Below the pieces are notes generated by a model. That model had not been told where the DNA came from and ran no database searches. It was given only the letters and a program-made list of their open reading frames with translations. The position numbers and the translations under genes are program-made. Below, in pieces: positions 8,380 through 16,535 of a DNA stretch of 57,429 nt (position 1 is its first letter; the number at the start of each line of letters is the position of its first letter). The DNA comes from Enhydrobacter aerosaccus (GTDB lineage: Bacteria; Pseudomonadota; Alphaproteobacteria; Reyranellales; Reyranellaceae), in NCBI GenBank assembly GCA_903832005.1, contig CAIKZO010000163.1, forward strand, positions 1 through 57,429, in the 5' to 3' direction.

Positions 8380-9386
8380 ATCTTCACCAGCATCTTGCCG
8401 AAGTTCTCGCCGCGCAGCATGCCGATGAAGGCGCGCGGCGCCTTGTCGATGCCGTCGACGATGTCTTCGCGGTACTTGATCTTGCCCGCCTTGATCCACT
8501 CGCCCATCTGGCGCATCGCCACCGGATAGCGTTCGACGAAGTCGAACACGATGAAGCCACGCAAGGTGACGCGCTTTCCGACGAAAGTGCCGAGCAGACG
8601 CGGGCCCATTGGCGGGCTGGTCGCATTGTATTGCGAGATCGAGCCGCACAGCGCGACCCGTCCGTGGAAGTTGATGTTGCGCAGCACGGCGTCGGAGATC
8701 TCGCCGCCGACATTGTCGAAGTAGACGTCGATGCCTTTGGGGCAGACCGCCAGCAGCGCCTTGTCGAGATCCTTCTCGGCCTTGTAGTCGAGGCAGGCGT
8801 CGAAGCCCAACTCGTCCTTCACGAAGGCGCACTTCTTGGCGCCGCCGGCGATGCCGATCACGCGGCAGCCCATGAGCTTGCCGATCTGGCCCACGATCTG
8901 GCCGACCGCGCCCGAGGCCGCCGACACGACGATGGTTTCGCCGGGCTTGGGCTGGCCGCATTCGAGCAGGCCGAAGTAGGCGGTCATGCCCGGCATGCCC
9001 AGCACACCGTTGGCGGTCGAGATCGGCGCCAGTGAGGCATCGACCTTGCGCATGCGCGGGCCGCCGCCGATCGCATATTCCTGCCAGCCGAGGCTTTCTT
9101 CGACGATGTCGCCTTCCTTGAAGATCGGGTGCAGCGACTTCACGACTTCGCCCACCACGCCGCCGGTCATCACCTCGCCCAGGCCGACGTTGGCGGCGTA
9201 GCCCGCCGCCTCACGCATGCGGCCGCGCTGGTAGGGATCGAGCGAGAGGTAGGCCACCTTCACCAGCACCTGGCCGTGCTTGGGCTCGGGCATCGGCGTC
9301 TCTTCGACGCGGAAGTCTGACTCGACCGGCTCGCCCGGCGGACGGCGGACCAATACGACGCGGCGGTGGGATTTGGGGATGCTCAT
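8376..9386 (-). CDS. NADP-dependent oxidoreductase, zinc-free MDR family (CurA/leukotriene B4 dehydrogenase-like)
   Basis: A 336-residue medium-chain reductase without the zinc ligands of alcohol dehydrogenases. Diagnostic segments are LSLDPYQRGRM, GEVMTGGVVGEV, the nucleotide loop SAASGAVGQIVGQ and YFDNVGGE. Characterised relatives reduce the C=C bond of alpha,beta-unsaturated ketones or aldehydes with NADPH (curcumin reductase CurA, prostaglandin reductase). It is the first gene of the minus-strand string 9386 to 6162. Its start region lies divergently against the racemase-type gene, with 60 bp between start codons. Confidence 0.9.
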   Translation of the reverse strand: MSIPKSHRRVVLVRRPPGEPVESDFRVEETPMPEPKHGQVLVKVAYLSLDPYQRGRMREAAGYAANVGLGEVMTGGVVGEVVKSLHPIFKEGDIVEESLGWQEYAIGGGPRMRKVDASLAPISTANGVLGMPGMTAYFGLLECGQPKPGETIVVSAASGAVGQIVGQIGKLMGCRVIGIAGGAKKCAFVKDELGFDACLDYKAEKDLDKALLAVCPKGIDVYFDNVGGEISDAVLRNINFHGRVALCGSISQYNATSPPMGPRLLGTFVGKRVTLRGFIVFDFVERYPVAMRQMGEWIKAGKIKYREDIVDGIDKAPRAFIGMLRGENFGKMLVKM

Positions 9387-9446
9387 GAGCGGTTGCCTCC
9401 GGATGATTTTGAGGCCCACCATAGCGCGCAACCTGCAGGAGCTGCC

Positions 9447-10583
9447 ATGCCGACAATCCGGCGTCTTTCGTTCATCGGACTTGAATATACCTTCGCCCCA
9501 GAGAAGGCCTACGGCATGTCGCGCGGCGGCGGCTCCAAGCGCCAGGGCGGGCTGGTCGAGATCGAGACCGACGAGGGCGTGAAGGGGATCGGCGAAGCCT
9601 TCGGCAATCCTTTCATCACGCGCGAGTATTTCCGCATGATCGAGCCGTTCTTCGCAGGCAAGAGCGTGTTCGACTTCGACCAAGTCGAGGCCCGCCTGCG
9701 CAACGCGCTCTATCACCTGGGCGTCGGCAACCAGCTCACCTCGTGCCTGGCGGCCATCAACGTGGCGCTGTTTGACGCCATCGCGCGCGGCTTCGGCGTG
9801 CGGGTCTGCGACCTGATCGGTGGCTGCGCCCGCACGCGCATTCCTGCTTACGCCTCGACCGGCTTCTTTTCGGCCGATCCCGATCGCCAGCTCAGCCACA
9901 TGATGGAAGAGGTGGCCGCGCACCCCTATGCCGGCACCAAGATCAAGATCGGCCGTGGCATCGCCAGCGACGTGGCCCGGGTGCGCCAGGCGCGCGAGAC
10001 GATCGGCCCGGACAAGCTCCTGCTGGTCGACATCAACGGCGCCTACACGCCCGACGTGGCGCTGGAGTGCGCCCGCGCCATCGAGCCGTTCGGCATCCAC
10101 TGGATCGAGGAGCCGCTGCCGCCCGGCGATCTCAAGGGATATGCCGAGCTGCGCGCCCGCTCGCCAATCCCGCTGGCGGCGGGCGAAGCCCACCACACGA
10201 TGCGCGATTTCAAGGCACTGATCGAAGGCCGCTGCATCGACATCGTGCAGCCCTCGATCCCGGGCGTCGGCGGCATCACCGAGGCCAAGCGCATCACCAG
10301 CCTGGCGCAGGCCTCGAACCTCCGGGTGGCGCCGCATGTCTGGGGTGGCGCGGTGGGCCTGGCAACGGCCTGCCACTTCATTGCGGCTCTGCCCAACTCG
10401 CCTCACGTCGATCACCCGCCGCATCCGCTGATGCTGGAATACGACATGAGCGACAATGTGCTGCGCACCCAGCTCCTGAAGACTCCGCTCAAATTGGAGG
10501 CAGGTCATGTGCTCTTGCCGGAAGGCCCGGGGCTTGGCATCGAGCTCGACCCTGCGACCCTAGAGCGCTACCGGGTTTGCTGA
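9447..10583 (+). CDS. Enolase-superfamily enzyme, mandelate racemase/muconate lactonizing type
   Basis: A 378-residue protein. The start at 9447 is preceded by CAGGAG at 9436-9441; the longer open frame has no such support. The barrel shows the mandelate-racemase arrangement: KxK motif in TKIKIGRG, metal ligands in LLVDINGAY, HWIEEPLPP and AAGEAHH, Asp in IDIVQPS, and the acid/base His in RVAPHVWGG. Members racemise or dehydrate alpha-hydroxy acids such as sugar acids. It lies 65 bp upstream of a Liv-type importer on the same strand, so that importer may supply its substrate. Confidence 0.9.
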   Translation: MPTIRRLSFIGLEYTFAPEKAYGMSRGGGSKRQGGLVEIETDEGVKGIGEAFGNPFITREYFRMIEPFFAGKSVFDFDQVEARLRNALYHLGVGNQLTSCLAAINVALFDAIARGFGVRVCDLIGGCARTRIPAYASTGFFSADPDRQLSHMMEEVAAHPYAGTKIKIGRGIASDVARVRQARETIGPDKLLLVDINGAYTPDVALECARAIEPFGIHWIEEPLPPGDLKGYAELRARSPIPLAAGEAHHTMRDFKALIEGRCIDIVQPSIPGVGGITEAKRITSLAQASNLRVAPHVWGGAVGLATACHFIAALPNSPHVDHPPHPLMLEYDMSDNVLRTQLLKTPLKLEAGHVLLPEGPGLGIELDPATLERYRVC

Positions 10584-10648
10584 CGGGTCGGCCGCGTGGC
10601 AACATCCTTGCGGGGACGCAAAGCACGTCGTTCTGGGGGATTTAGCGT

Positions 10649-11911
10649 ATGTACAAGGTCGTTCGCCGGGCGCTCGCCGCCGGCTCCGCTCTCATTGCCT
10701 GCTCGCTGGCGTTCGGCGCCAGTGCCCAGGATGCCGTGAAGATCGGGGTGATCTATCCGCTGACCGGCAATGCCGCGAGCGCCGGAAATCACGCCAAGAT
10801 GGCGGCCGAGCTTGCCGCCGACATCATCAACAACGGCGATCCCGAGCTCGCCAAGCTGATGCCGATCGCCAAGGGCGGCGGCCTGTCGGGCCTCAAAGGC
10901 GCCAAGATCCAGATCCTTTCCGCCGACAACCAGGGCACGCCCCAGGCCGGCGCGAACCAGGCGCTGCGCCTGATCACCCAAGAAAAGGTGGCGGCGCTGG
11001 TCGGCTCCTACCAGTCGGGCATCACCCAGACCGAGAGCGCGGTTGCCGAGAAGTACAGCATCCCGTTCGTAGCGCCGGAATCGACCGCGGCCGACCTTAC
11101 CGAGCGTGGCCTCAAGTGGTTCTTCCGCACCACGCCGGTCTCCGTGAATTTCGCGCAGGCCTATGCCTCGTTCCTGAAGGAGCAGAAGGCGGCCGGCCAA
11201 AAGATCGACTCGATCGCGATCGTCTATGAGAACACGGAATACGGCACCGGCACTGCCGCCGCGATCGCCGACCTGTTCGGCAAGGAAGGCTTCAATGTTG
11301 CGATGAAGCTGCCCTACGCCGCCAACGGTCCGGATGTGCAGCCGCAGGTGCTACAGCTCAAGGAGAAGAATCCCAGCGTCGTGATCTTCATCTCCTACAC
11401 TGCCGACGCGATCCTCTACGCCAAGACGATGAAGGAGCTGAACTGGAAGCCGACCATCCTGATGGCCGACGATGCGGGCTTCAACGATCCCGCCTTCGTG
11501 AAGGCGATGGGTGCCCAGGTTGAGGGTCTTGTGAGCCGCTCGGCCTTCGCCGACGGCAAGCCCGGCAGCATCGCCGCGATCGTCGACGCGCTCTACAAGA
11601 AGAAGAGCGGCGGCGACGGGCTCGATGACGGCTCGGCGCGCGCCATACAGGGCTTCCTGGCGTTGGCCGATGCGATCAACCGCGCGGGCTCGACCGATCC
11701 GAACAAGATCCGCGAGGCGCTGATCGCCACCGACATGCCGTCCGACCAGATGGTCGCGGGCTACAACGGCGTGAAGTACGACGCCAAAGGCCAGAACACG
11801 CTGGGCTCCAGCCTCGTCATCCAGATGCGCGGCGGCAAGTATGTGCCGGTGTGGCCCAAGGCCAAGGCGACCGCCGACATCGTGCTGCCCTACAAGGGCT
11901 GGTCTCAGTAA
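10649..11911 (+). CDS. Liv-type ABC transporter substrate-binding protein, copy 1
   Basis: A 420-residue periplasmic receptor with a Sec signal peptide ending ASAQD and a Peripla_BP_6 domain beginning VKIGVIYPLTGNAASAG. GGGGGA-like Shine-Dalgarno bases (10635-10640) precede the ATG. It is a close paralogue of the next gene: long identical blocks include NGPDVQPQVLQLKEKNP and YAKTMKELNWKP. The presumed ligand-pocket segments differ (GSYQSGITQTESA here against CCYQSAITVTASA). It starts the importer operon, so it probably feeds the same LivHMGF core with a different ligand. Confidence 0.93.
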   Translation: MYKVVRRALAAGSALIACSLAFGASAQDAVKIGVIYPLTGNAASAGNHAKMAAELAADIINNGDPELAKLMPIAKGGGLSGLKGAKIQILSADNQGTPQAGANQALRLITQEKVAALVGSYQSGITQTESAVAEKYSIPFVAPESTAADLTERGLKWFFRTTPVSVNFAQAYASFLKEQKAAGQKIDSIAIVYENTEYGTGTAAAIADLFGKEGFNVAMKLPYAANGPDVQPQVLQLKEKNPSVVIFISYTADAILYAKTMKELNWKPTILMADDAGFNDPAFVKAMGAQVEGLVSRSAFADGKPGSIAAIVDALYKKKSGGDGLDDGSARAIQGFLALADAINRAGSTDPNKIREALIATDMPSDQMVAGYNGVKYDAKGQNTLGSSLVIQMRGGKYVPVWPKAKATADIVLPYKGWSQ

Positions 11912-11940
11912 GAACAAGTCCAAATTCGGGAGGGAATGAA

Positions 11941-13188
11941 ATGATCAAGACAACATTACTGGCCGGCGCGGCACTGCTGGCCCTGGCCGGCGCGACGCCG
12001 GTCCTGGCGCAGCAGGTCGTGAAGATCGGCGCGGTCTATCCGCTGTCGGGCAACTCGGCCAGCACGGGCAACTACGCCAAGATGGCGTTCGAGATGGGCG
12101 TCGACCTGATCAACAACGGCAATGCCGATCTCGCCAAGGTCTTCCCGCTCGCCAAGGGCGGCGGACTGCCGGGTCTCAAGGGCGCGAAGCTCCAGCTCGT
12201 CATCGCCGACAACCAGGGCACGCCTCAGGCCGGCGCGAACCAGACCCTGCGTCTGATCACCGAGGAAAAGGTCGCGGGTCTCGTCTGCTGCTACCAGTCG
12301 GCCATCACCGTGACGGCCAGCGCCGTCGCCGAGAAATACGGCGTGCCGATGATCAATGGCGAGTCGGTCGCGGCCAACCTCACCGAGCGCGGCTTCAAGT
12401 GGTTCTTCCGCACCACGCCGGTGGCCGCCGATTTCGCCACGGCCTATCTCACCTTCCTCAAGGAGCAGAAGGCGGCCGGCCTCAAAACCGATTCGATCGC
12501 CATCGTCCATGAGAACACCGAGTACGGTAACTCGGTCTCGAGTGTGATCGCCGACGCCTTCGCCAAGGGCGGCCTCAACGTCACGATGAAGATCCCCTAT
12601 GCCGCCAACGGTCCGGACGTGCAGCCGCAGGTGCTGCAGCTCAAGGAGAAGAATCCCGACGTCGTGATCTTCATCTCCTACACCCAGGACGCGATCCTTT
12701 ATGCCAAGACCATGAAGGAGCTGAACTGGAAGCCGCCGATCCTGATTGCCGACGACGGCGGCTTCAACGATCCGGCCTTCACTAAGCAGATGGGGCCGGT
12801 CACCGAAGGGCTGATCAGCCGCTCGGTCTTCGCCCAGGGCAAGCCGGGCAGCGTGGCCGCGATCATGGACGAGATCTACAAGAAGAAGACGGGCGGCGAC
12901 GGGCTCGACGACGTCTCGGCGCGCGCGCTGCAGGCCTTCTTCGTGCTGGCCGATGCGATCAACCGCGCGGGCTCGACCGAGCCCGCCAAGGTCCAGGCCG
13001 CGATCAAGGCCACCAACATCAAGGCCGAAGAATGCGTCGCGGGCTATGACGGCGTGAAGTTCGACGACAAGGGCCAGAATACGCTGGCCTCCACCCTGGT
13101 GACGCAGCTGAAGAACAGCAACTACGTCGCGGTGTGGCCGAAGTCGCGCGCCACCGATCCGCTCGTCCTGCCCTATAAGGGCTGGTAG
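11941..13188 (+). CDS. Liv-type ABC transporter substrate-binding protein, copy 2
   Basis: A 415-residue paralogue of the preceding gene, with a Sec leader ending PVLAQ and the Peripla_BP_6 opening VKIGAVYPLSGNSAS. GGGAGGG at 11928-11934 fixes the start at 11941; the upstream extension of the open frame belongs to copy 1. An unusual Cys-Cys pair (VCCYQSAIT) stands where copy 1 has GSYQSGIT, near the expected ligand site. A hairpin in the gap to the permease gene probably sets the receptor-to-permease ratio. Confidence 0.93.
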   Translation: MIKTTLLAGAALLALAGATPVLAQQVVKIGAVYPLSGNSASTGNYAKMAFEMGVDLINNGNADLAKVFPLAKGGGLPGLKGAKLQLVIADNQGTPQAGANQTLRLITEEKVAGLVCCYQSAITVTASAVAEKYGVPMINGESVAANLTERGFKWFFRTTPVAADFATAYLTFLKEQKAAGLKTDSIAIVHENTEYGNSVSSVIADAFAKGGLNVTMKIPYAANGPDVQPQVLQLKEKNPDVVIFISYTQDAILYAKTMKELNWKPPILIADDGGFNDPAFTKQMGPVTEGLISRSVFAQGKPGSVAAIMDEIYKKKTGGDGLDDVSARALQAFFVLADAINRAGSTEPAKVQAAIKATNIKAEECVAGYDGVKFDDKGQNTLASTLVTQLKNSNYVAVWPKSRATDPLVLPYKGW

Positions 13189-13209
13189 TGCGGGCAGGCA
13201 TGACCTTGC

Positions 13210-13227
13210 CGGCGAACGGATTCGCCG
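13210..13227 (+). promoter_or_regulatory. Hairpin directly before the livH start codon
   Basis: CGGCGAA (13210-13216) and TTCGCCG (13221-13227) form a perfect 7-bp stem with the 4-nt loop CGGA, ending one base before the ATG at 13229. It occupies the place of the Shine-Dalgarno site, and no other ribosome-binding sequence is visible. It lies between the highly expressed binding-protein genes and the permease, where such structures commonly protect upstream mRNA or lower downstream translation. Confidence 0.55.
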
Positions 13228-13228
13228 T

Positions 13229-14092
13229 ATGTCGATGACCCTGGTGCAGGTCGTGATTGGCGGCCTGCTTCTCGGCGCGGTGTATGCGCTCTTCTCGTCG
13301 GGGCTGACCCTGATCTGGGGCATGATGAACGTCGTGAACTTCGCTCACGGTGACTTCGTCATGCTGGGCATGTACACCGCCGTGGTGATCTGGACGTCGC
13401 TGGGGGGCGGTCCGTGGGCGTCGGTGCCGGCGGCCGCGATCGTGATCGCGACCCTGGGTGTGATCAGCTACTTCTTCCTGGTTCGCCACATCATGAAGGG
13501 GCCGATGCTGGCCCAGATCCTGGGCACCTTTGGCCTCGCGCTGTTCCTGCGCTACGGCGCGCTCTGGGCGTTCGGCGCCAACTTCAAGAGCCTTCCGGAC
13601 AATCTGGTCGGCCATTCCTTCGTGCTGGGCGGCATCCGCTTCGAAGGCTCGCGCGTGCTGGCCGCCGTCGTTGGCCTTGGCGTCACCTTCGCGCTGCACC
13701 TCATCCTGACGCGCACCCAGATCGGCAGCCGCATGCTTGCCGTCTCCGAAAATGCGACCGCCGCGCAGCTCATGGGCATCCGGCCGCAGCGCATGCAAGC
13801 GCTCGCCTGGGCGATGGCGGGGGCCGCCACGGGCATCGCGGGCGCGCTGATCGCACTCTTCTTGCCGATCTCGCCCACGGCCGGCGAAACGCTGGCGATC
13901 GTGGCCTTCGTGACCGTGTCGTTGGGCGGCTTCGGCAGCGTGACCGGCGCGCTGGTGGCGGGCCTGCTGATCGGCGTGGTCGAATCGCTCACGGCCTATC
14001 TGGTCGGCCCGATCTACAAGGAAGTGATCGTCTATACGCTGTTCGTGCTGGTGCTGTGGTTCCGGCCGCAGGGCCTGATGGGCAAGGCATGA
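13229..14092 (+). CDS. livH: Branched-chain amino acid-type ABC transporter permease LivH
   Basis: A 287-residue, highly hydrophobic inner-membrane protein with about eight helices. LivH landmarks are GAVYALFSSGLTLIWGMMN, VNFAHGDFVMLG and, towards the C terminus, SLGGFGSVTGALVAGLLIGVVES in three consecutive blocks. It forms the translocation pore with LivM. Its TGA overlaps the livM ATG by ATGA (14089-14092). The start is placed at ATG 13229 by homology of the N terminus; the absence of a Shine-Dalgarno site is explained by the hairpin. Confidence 0.93.
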   Translation: MSMTLVQVVIGGLLLGAVYALFSSGLTLIWGMMNVVNFAHGDFVMLGMYTAVVIWTSLGGGPWASVPAAAIVIATLGVISYFFLVRHIMKGPMLAQILGTFGLALFLRYGALWAFGANFKSLPDNLVGHSFVLGGIRFEGSRVLAAVVGLGVTFALHLILTRTQIGSRMLAVSENATAAQLMGIRPQRMQALAWAMAGAATGIAGALIALFLPISPTAGETLAIVAFVTVSLGGFGSVTGALVAGLLIGVVESLTAYLVGPIYKEVIVYTLFVLVLWFRPQGLMGKA

Positions 14093-15087
14093 GCGCGCGC
14101 CGCATCGTTCCGCTGGCGCTGCTCGTGCTGGCGTTGATCTATCCCGTGCTGACGATGGAGTCGGCGGTCTATCAGCGCATGGGCGCGCTGGTGCTGCTCG
14201 CTGCGATCGGCGCCTCGGCCTGGAACATCGTCGGCGGTTATGCGGGCCAGGTCTCGGTCGGCCATGCGGTATTCTTCGGGATTGGCGCCTATTCGTCGGT
14301 CGTGGCCTTCGTCCATCTCGGCTTGCCGCCGATCGCGGGCGCGCCGCTCGGCATGGCGATCAGCGTTGGCCTCGCGGCGCTGATCGGCGTGCCGACGCTG
14401 CGCCTGTCGGGCCATTACTTCAGCATGGCGACCATCGCCGTCGGCGAGCTGGTGCGCGTGCTGGCCTCGACCTCGGACTTCCTGGGCGGCGCACAGGGGC
14501 TGGGCGGGCCGCCGATGCCGCGCACGGTGCTCGATCTCTCGTTCCTGAGCGCGATGCCGTACTACTACATCTTCCTGGTCGTGCTGGCGGGGATCCTGGG
14601 ACTCACCTGGTGGATCGAGCGCGGTCGCATGGGCTTTTACCTGCGCGCTATCAAGGACAGCGAGCGCGCGGCGCGGTCGCTGGGCGTGTCGGCCGGCCGC
14701 TACAAGCTCTATGCCTACATGCTGAGCGGCGCCTTCACGTCGGTCGCAGGCTCGCTCTATCTCTGCATGTTCGGCTTCATCGATCCCGAATCGGGCTTCG
14801 GCATCCTGATCTCGGTGAAGATGGTGGTGATGGCGGCCCTTGGCGGCGCGGGCCAGCTCTTCGGGCCGCTGGTCGGCGCGCTGATCCTGGTGCCGCTCGA
14901 AGAACTGTCGAATTCCTATCTCGGTGGCCAGGGTGCCGGCATCACCTATGTCGTGTACGGCGCCATCATCGTGATCATCGCGCGCTTCTTGCCGAGCGGG
15001 CTGCTGTCGCTGTTCGAGCGCAAGCCGGTGGTGGCCCAACCTGAGGCAGCCAAGCCTGCAAATCCTGCGAGCGGCCATGCTGATTGA
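14089..15087 (+). CDS. livM: Branched-chain amino acid-type ABC transporter permease LivM
   Basis: A 332-residue inner-membrane permease. LivM landmarks include WNIVGGYAGQVSVGHAVFFG, SGHYFSMATIAVGELVRV, the coupling-helix region AIKDSERAARSLGVS and ALGGAGQLFGPLVGA. The start is the ATG that overlaps the livH stop. The open frame continues upstream only as a shadow of livH. The last 11 bp overlap the start of livG, which is typical of these operons. Confidence 0.93.
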   Translation: MSARRIVPLALLVLALIYPVLTMESAVYQRMGALVLLAAIGASAWNIVGGYAGQVSVGHAVFFGIGAYSSVVAFVHLGLPPIAGAPLGMAISVGLAALIGVPTLRLSGHYFSMATIAVGELVRVLASTSDFLGGAQGLGGPPMPRTVLDLSFLSAMPYYYIFLVVLAGILGLTWWIERGRMGFYLRAIKDSERAARSLGVSAGRYKLYAYMLSGAFTSVAGSLYLCMFGFIDPESGFGILISVKMVVMAALGGAGQLFGPLVGALILVPLEELSNSYLGGQGAGITYVVYGAIIVIIARFLPSGLLSLFERKPVVAQPEAAKPANPASGHAD

Positions 15088-15811
15088 GGCGCGGAACATC
15101 ACCAAGGCATTCGGCGCCTTCAAGGCTGTCGATGACGCTTCGGTGTCGGTCGAGGAGGGCGACATGCTGGGGCTGATCGGCCCCAATGGTGCCGGCAAGT
15201 CGACCTTCTTCAACTGCCTGACCGGCGATACGTCGCCGACCGCGGGCACGGTGCATTTCGCGGGCGTCGACGTCACGCGCGCGCCGGCCGAGGCTCGGGC
15301 GCGGCTGGGGCTGGCGCGCAGCTTCCAGGTGCCGCTCACTTTCGAATCGATGTCGGTGCTCGACAACGTCACCATCGGCGCCCTCCTGCGCTATCCCAAG
15401 GCGAAGGAAGCGCGCGCCAAGGCCCGGACCGTGCTCGATAGGGTTGGCCTGGGGCGGCTCGCCGACACGCCGGCCCGCAGCCTCGGCACGCCCGGCCGCA
15501 AGCGGCTGGAGATCGCGCGCGCGCTGGCGTCCGAGCCCAAGGTGCTGTTGCTCGACGAGGCGATGGCGGGGCTCACGCCCACCGAGGTGCGCGAAGCGAT
15601 CGAGCTGGTGCGGCGCATCCATGGCGACGGCATCACCATCGTGATCGTCGAGCACATCATGGAAGTGATCACCTCGCTCACGCGCAGGGTCGTGGTGTTC
15701 CACCAGGGCCGCGAGATTGCCCGCGGTACGCCGCGCGAGGTCACCAGCAATCCCCGCGTGATCGAGGCCTATCTCGGCCGCCGCCACGTCAAACATGCGG
15801 AGGGCACGTGA
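15077..15811 (+). CDS. livG: Branched-chain amino acid-type ABC transporter ATPase LivG
   Basis: A 244-residue cytoplasmic ATPase. Walker A is GPNGAGKST, the Q-loop region is ARSFQVPLTFE, Walker B is LLLDEAMAGL and the H-loop is VEHIMEV. The signature position reads RSLGTPGRKRLEIARAL rather than the usual LSYGQQR form, which is a mild deviation (LGTPG replacing LSYGQ) seen in some LivG subgroups. It overlaps livM at its start and livF at its stop (GTGA). Confidence 0.92.
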   Translation: MLIEARNITKAFGAFKAVDDASVSVEEGDMLGLIGPNGAGKSTFFNCLTGDTSPTAGTVHFAGVDVTRAPAEARARLGLARSFQVPLTFESMSVLDNVTIGALLRYPKAKEARAKARTVLDRVGLGRLADTPARSLGTPGRKRLEIARALASEPKVLLLDEAMAGLTPTEVREAIELVRRIHGDGITIVIVEHIMEVITSLTRRVVVFHQGREIARGTPREVTSNPRVIEAYLGRRHVKHAEGT

Positions 15812-16527
15812 GCGAACCTCTGCTGAAGATCGAGCATCTCGAGGTGAAGTACGGCGACCTCATTGGCGTTGCCGATGTCTCTCTCGAGGTGCCCAAGGGC
15901 TCGGTGGTGGCGCTGCTGGGCTCCAACGGCGCGGGCAAGACGACGACGCTCAATGCCATTGCCGGCATCGCGCGCGTCTCGGCCGGCAAGGTGACCTTCG
16001 CGGGGGAGAACCTCGCGGGGCAGCCCGCCTATGCGATCGTGCGCAAGGGCATCGCGCTGTCGCCCGAGGGCTGGCGGCTGTTTGCCCAGCAGAGCGTCGA
16101 GAGCAACCTGATGCTGGGCGCCACGCCGCTGGCCGACCGCAAGCAGATCCCGCGGTTGATCGATCACGTCTATACGGTGTTCCCGCGCCTGGCCGAACGC
16201 CGCGCCCAGCGCGCCGGCACCATGTCGGGTGGTGAGCGCCAGATGCTGGCGGTGGGACGGGCGTTGATGAGTGCGCCGCAGCTCCTGCTGCTCGACGAGC
16301 CGAGCCTGGGTCTCGCGCCCGCGATCGTCGACACGATGTACGACTGCTTTGCCGCCCTTCACAAGGAAGGCCAGACCATCCTGCTGGCCGAACAGTCGGT
16401 CGACCTCGCGCTCGAGGCCGCCGACCACGCCTATGTGCTGCAGGTCGGCCGCACCGTGCTGGAAGGGCCGGCCAAGACCATGGCCGGCAACTCCGACGTC
16501 CAGCGCATCTACCTCGGAGTCGAGTAG
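15808..16527 (+). CDS. livF: Branched-chain amino acid-type ABC transporter ATPase LivF
   Basis: A 239-residue ATPase with Walker A GSNGAGKTTTLN, signature TMSGGERQMLAVGRAL, Walker B LLLLDEPSLGLAP and H-loop-like AEQSVDLAL (Gln where LivF proteins usually have it). Start is GTG 15808, overlapping the livG stop as GTGA and preceded by GGAGGG. It closes the importer operon 10649-16527, which probably imports a non-canonical ligand rather than Leu/Ile/Val. An oppositely oriented receptor gene ends 9 bp after it. Confidence 0.92.
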   Translation: MSEPLLKIEHLEVKYGDLIGVADVSLEVPKGSVVALLGSNGAGKTTTLNAIAGIARVSAGKVTFAGENLAGQPAYAIVRKGIALSPEGWRLFAQQSVESNLMLGATPLADRKQIPRLIDHVYTVFPRLAERRAQRAGTMSGGERQMLAVGRALMSAPQLLLLDEPSLGLAPAIVDTMYDCFAALHKEGQTILLAEQSVDLALEAADHAYVLQVGRTVLEGPAKTMAGNSDVQRIYLGVE

Positions 16528-16535
16528 CTCCTGCT

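Noticed and set aside
8376..10508. A 710-codon open frame suggesting a large fusion with the CurA-like reductase
   Set aside because: The first half is the antisense shadow of the racemase-type gene. The reductase N terminus is clear at 9386.
10584..10648. TGCG-GGGA-CGCA as a terminator before the receptor gene
   Set aside because: The stem is only 4 bp and there is no T-run.
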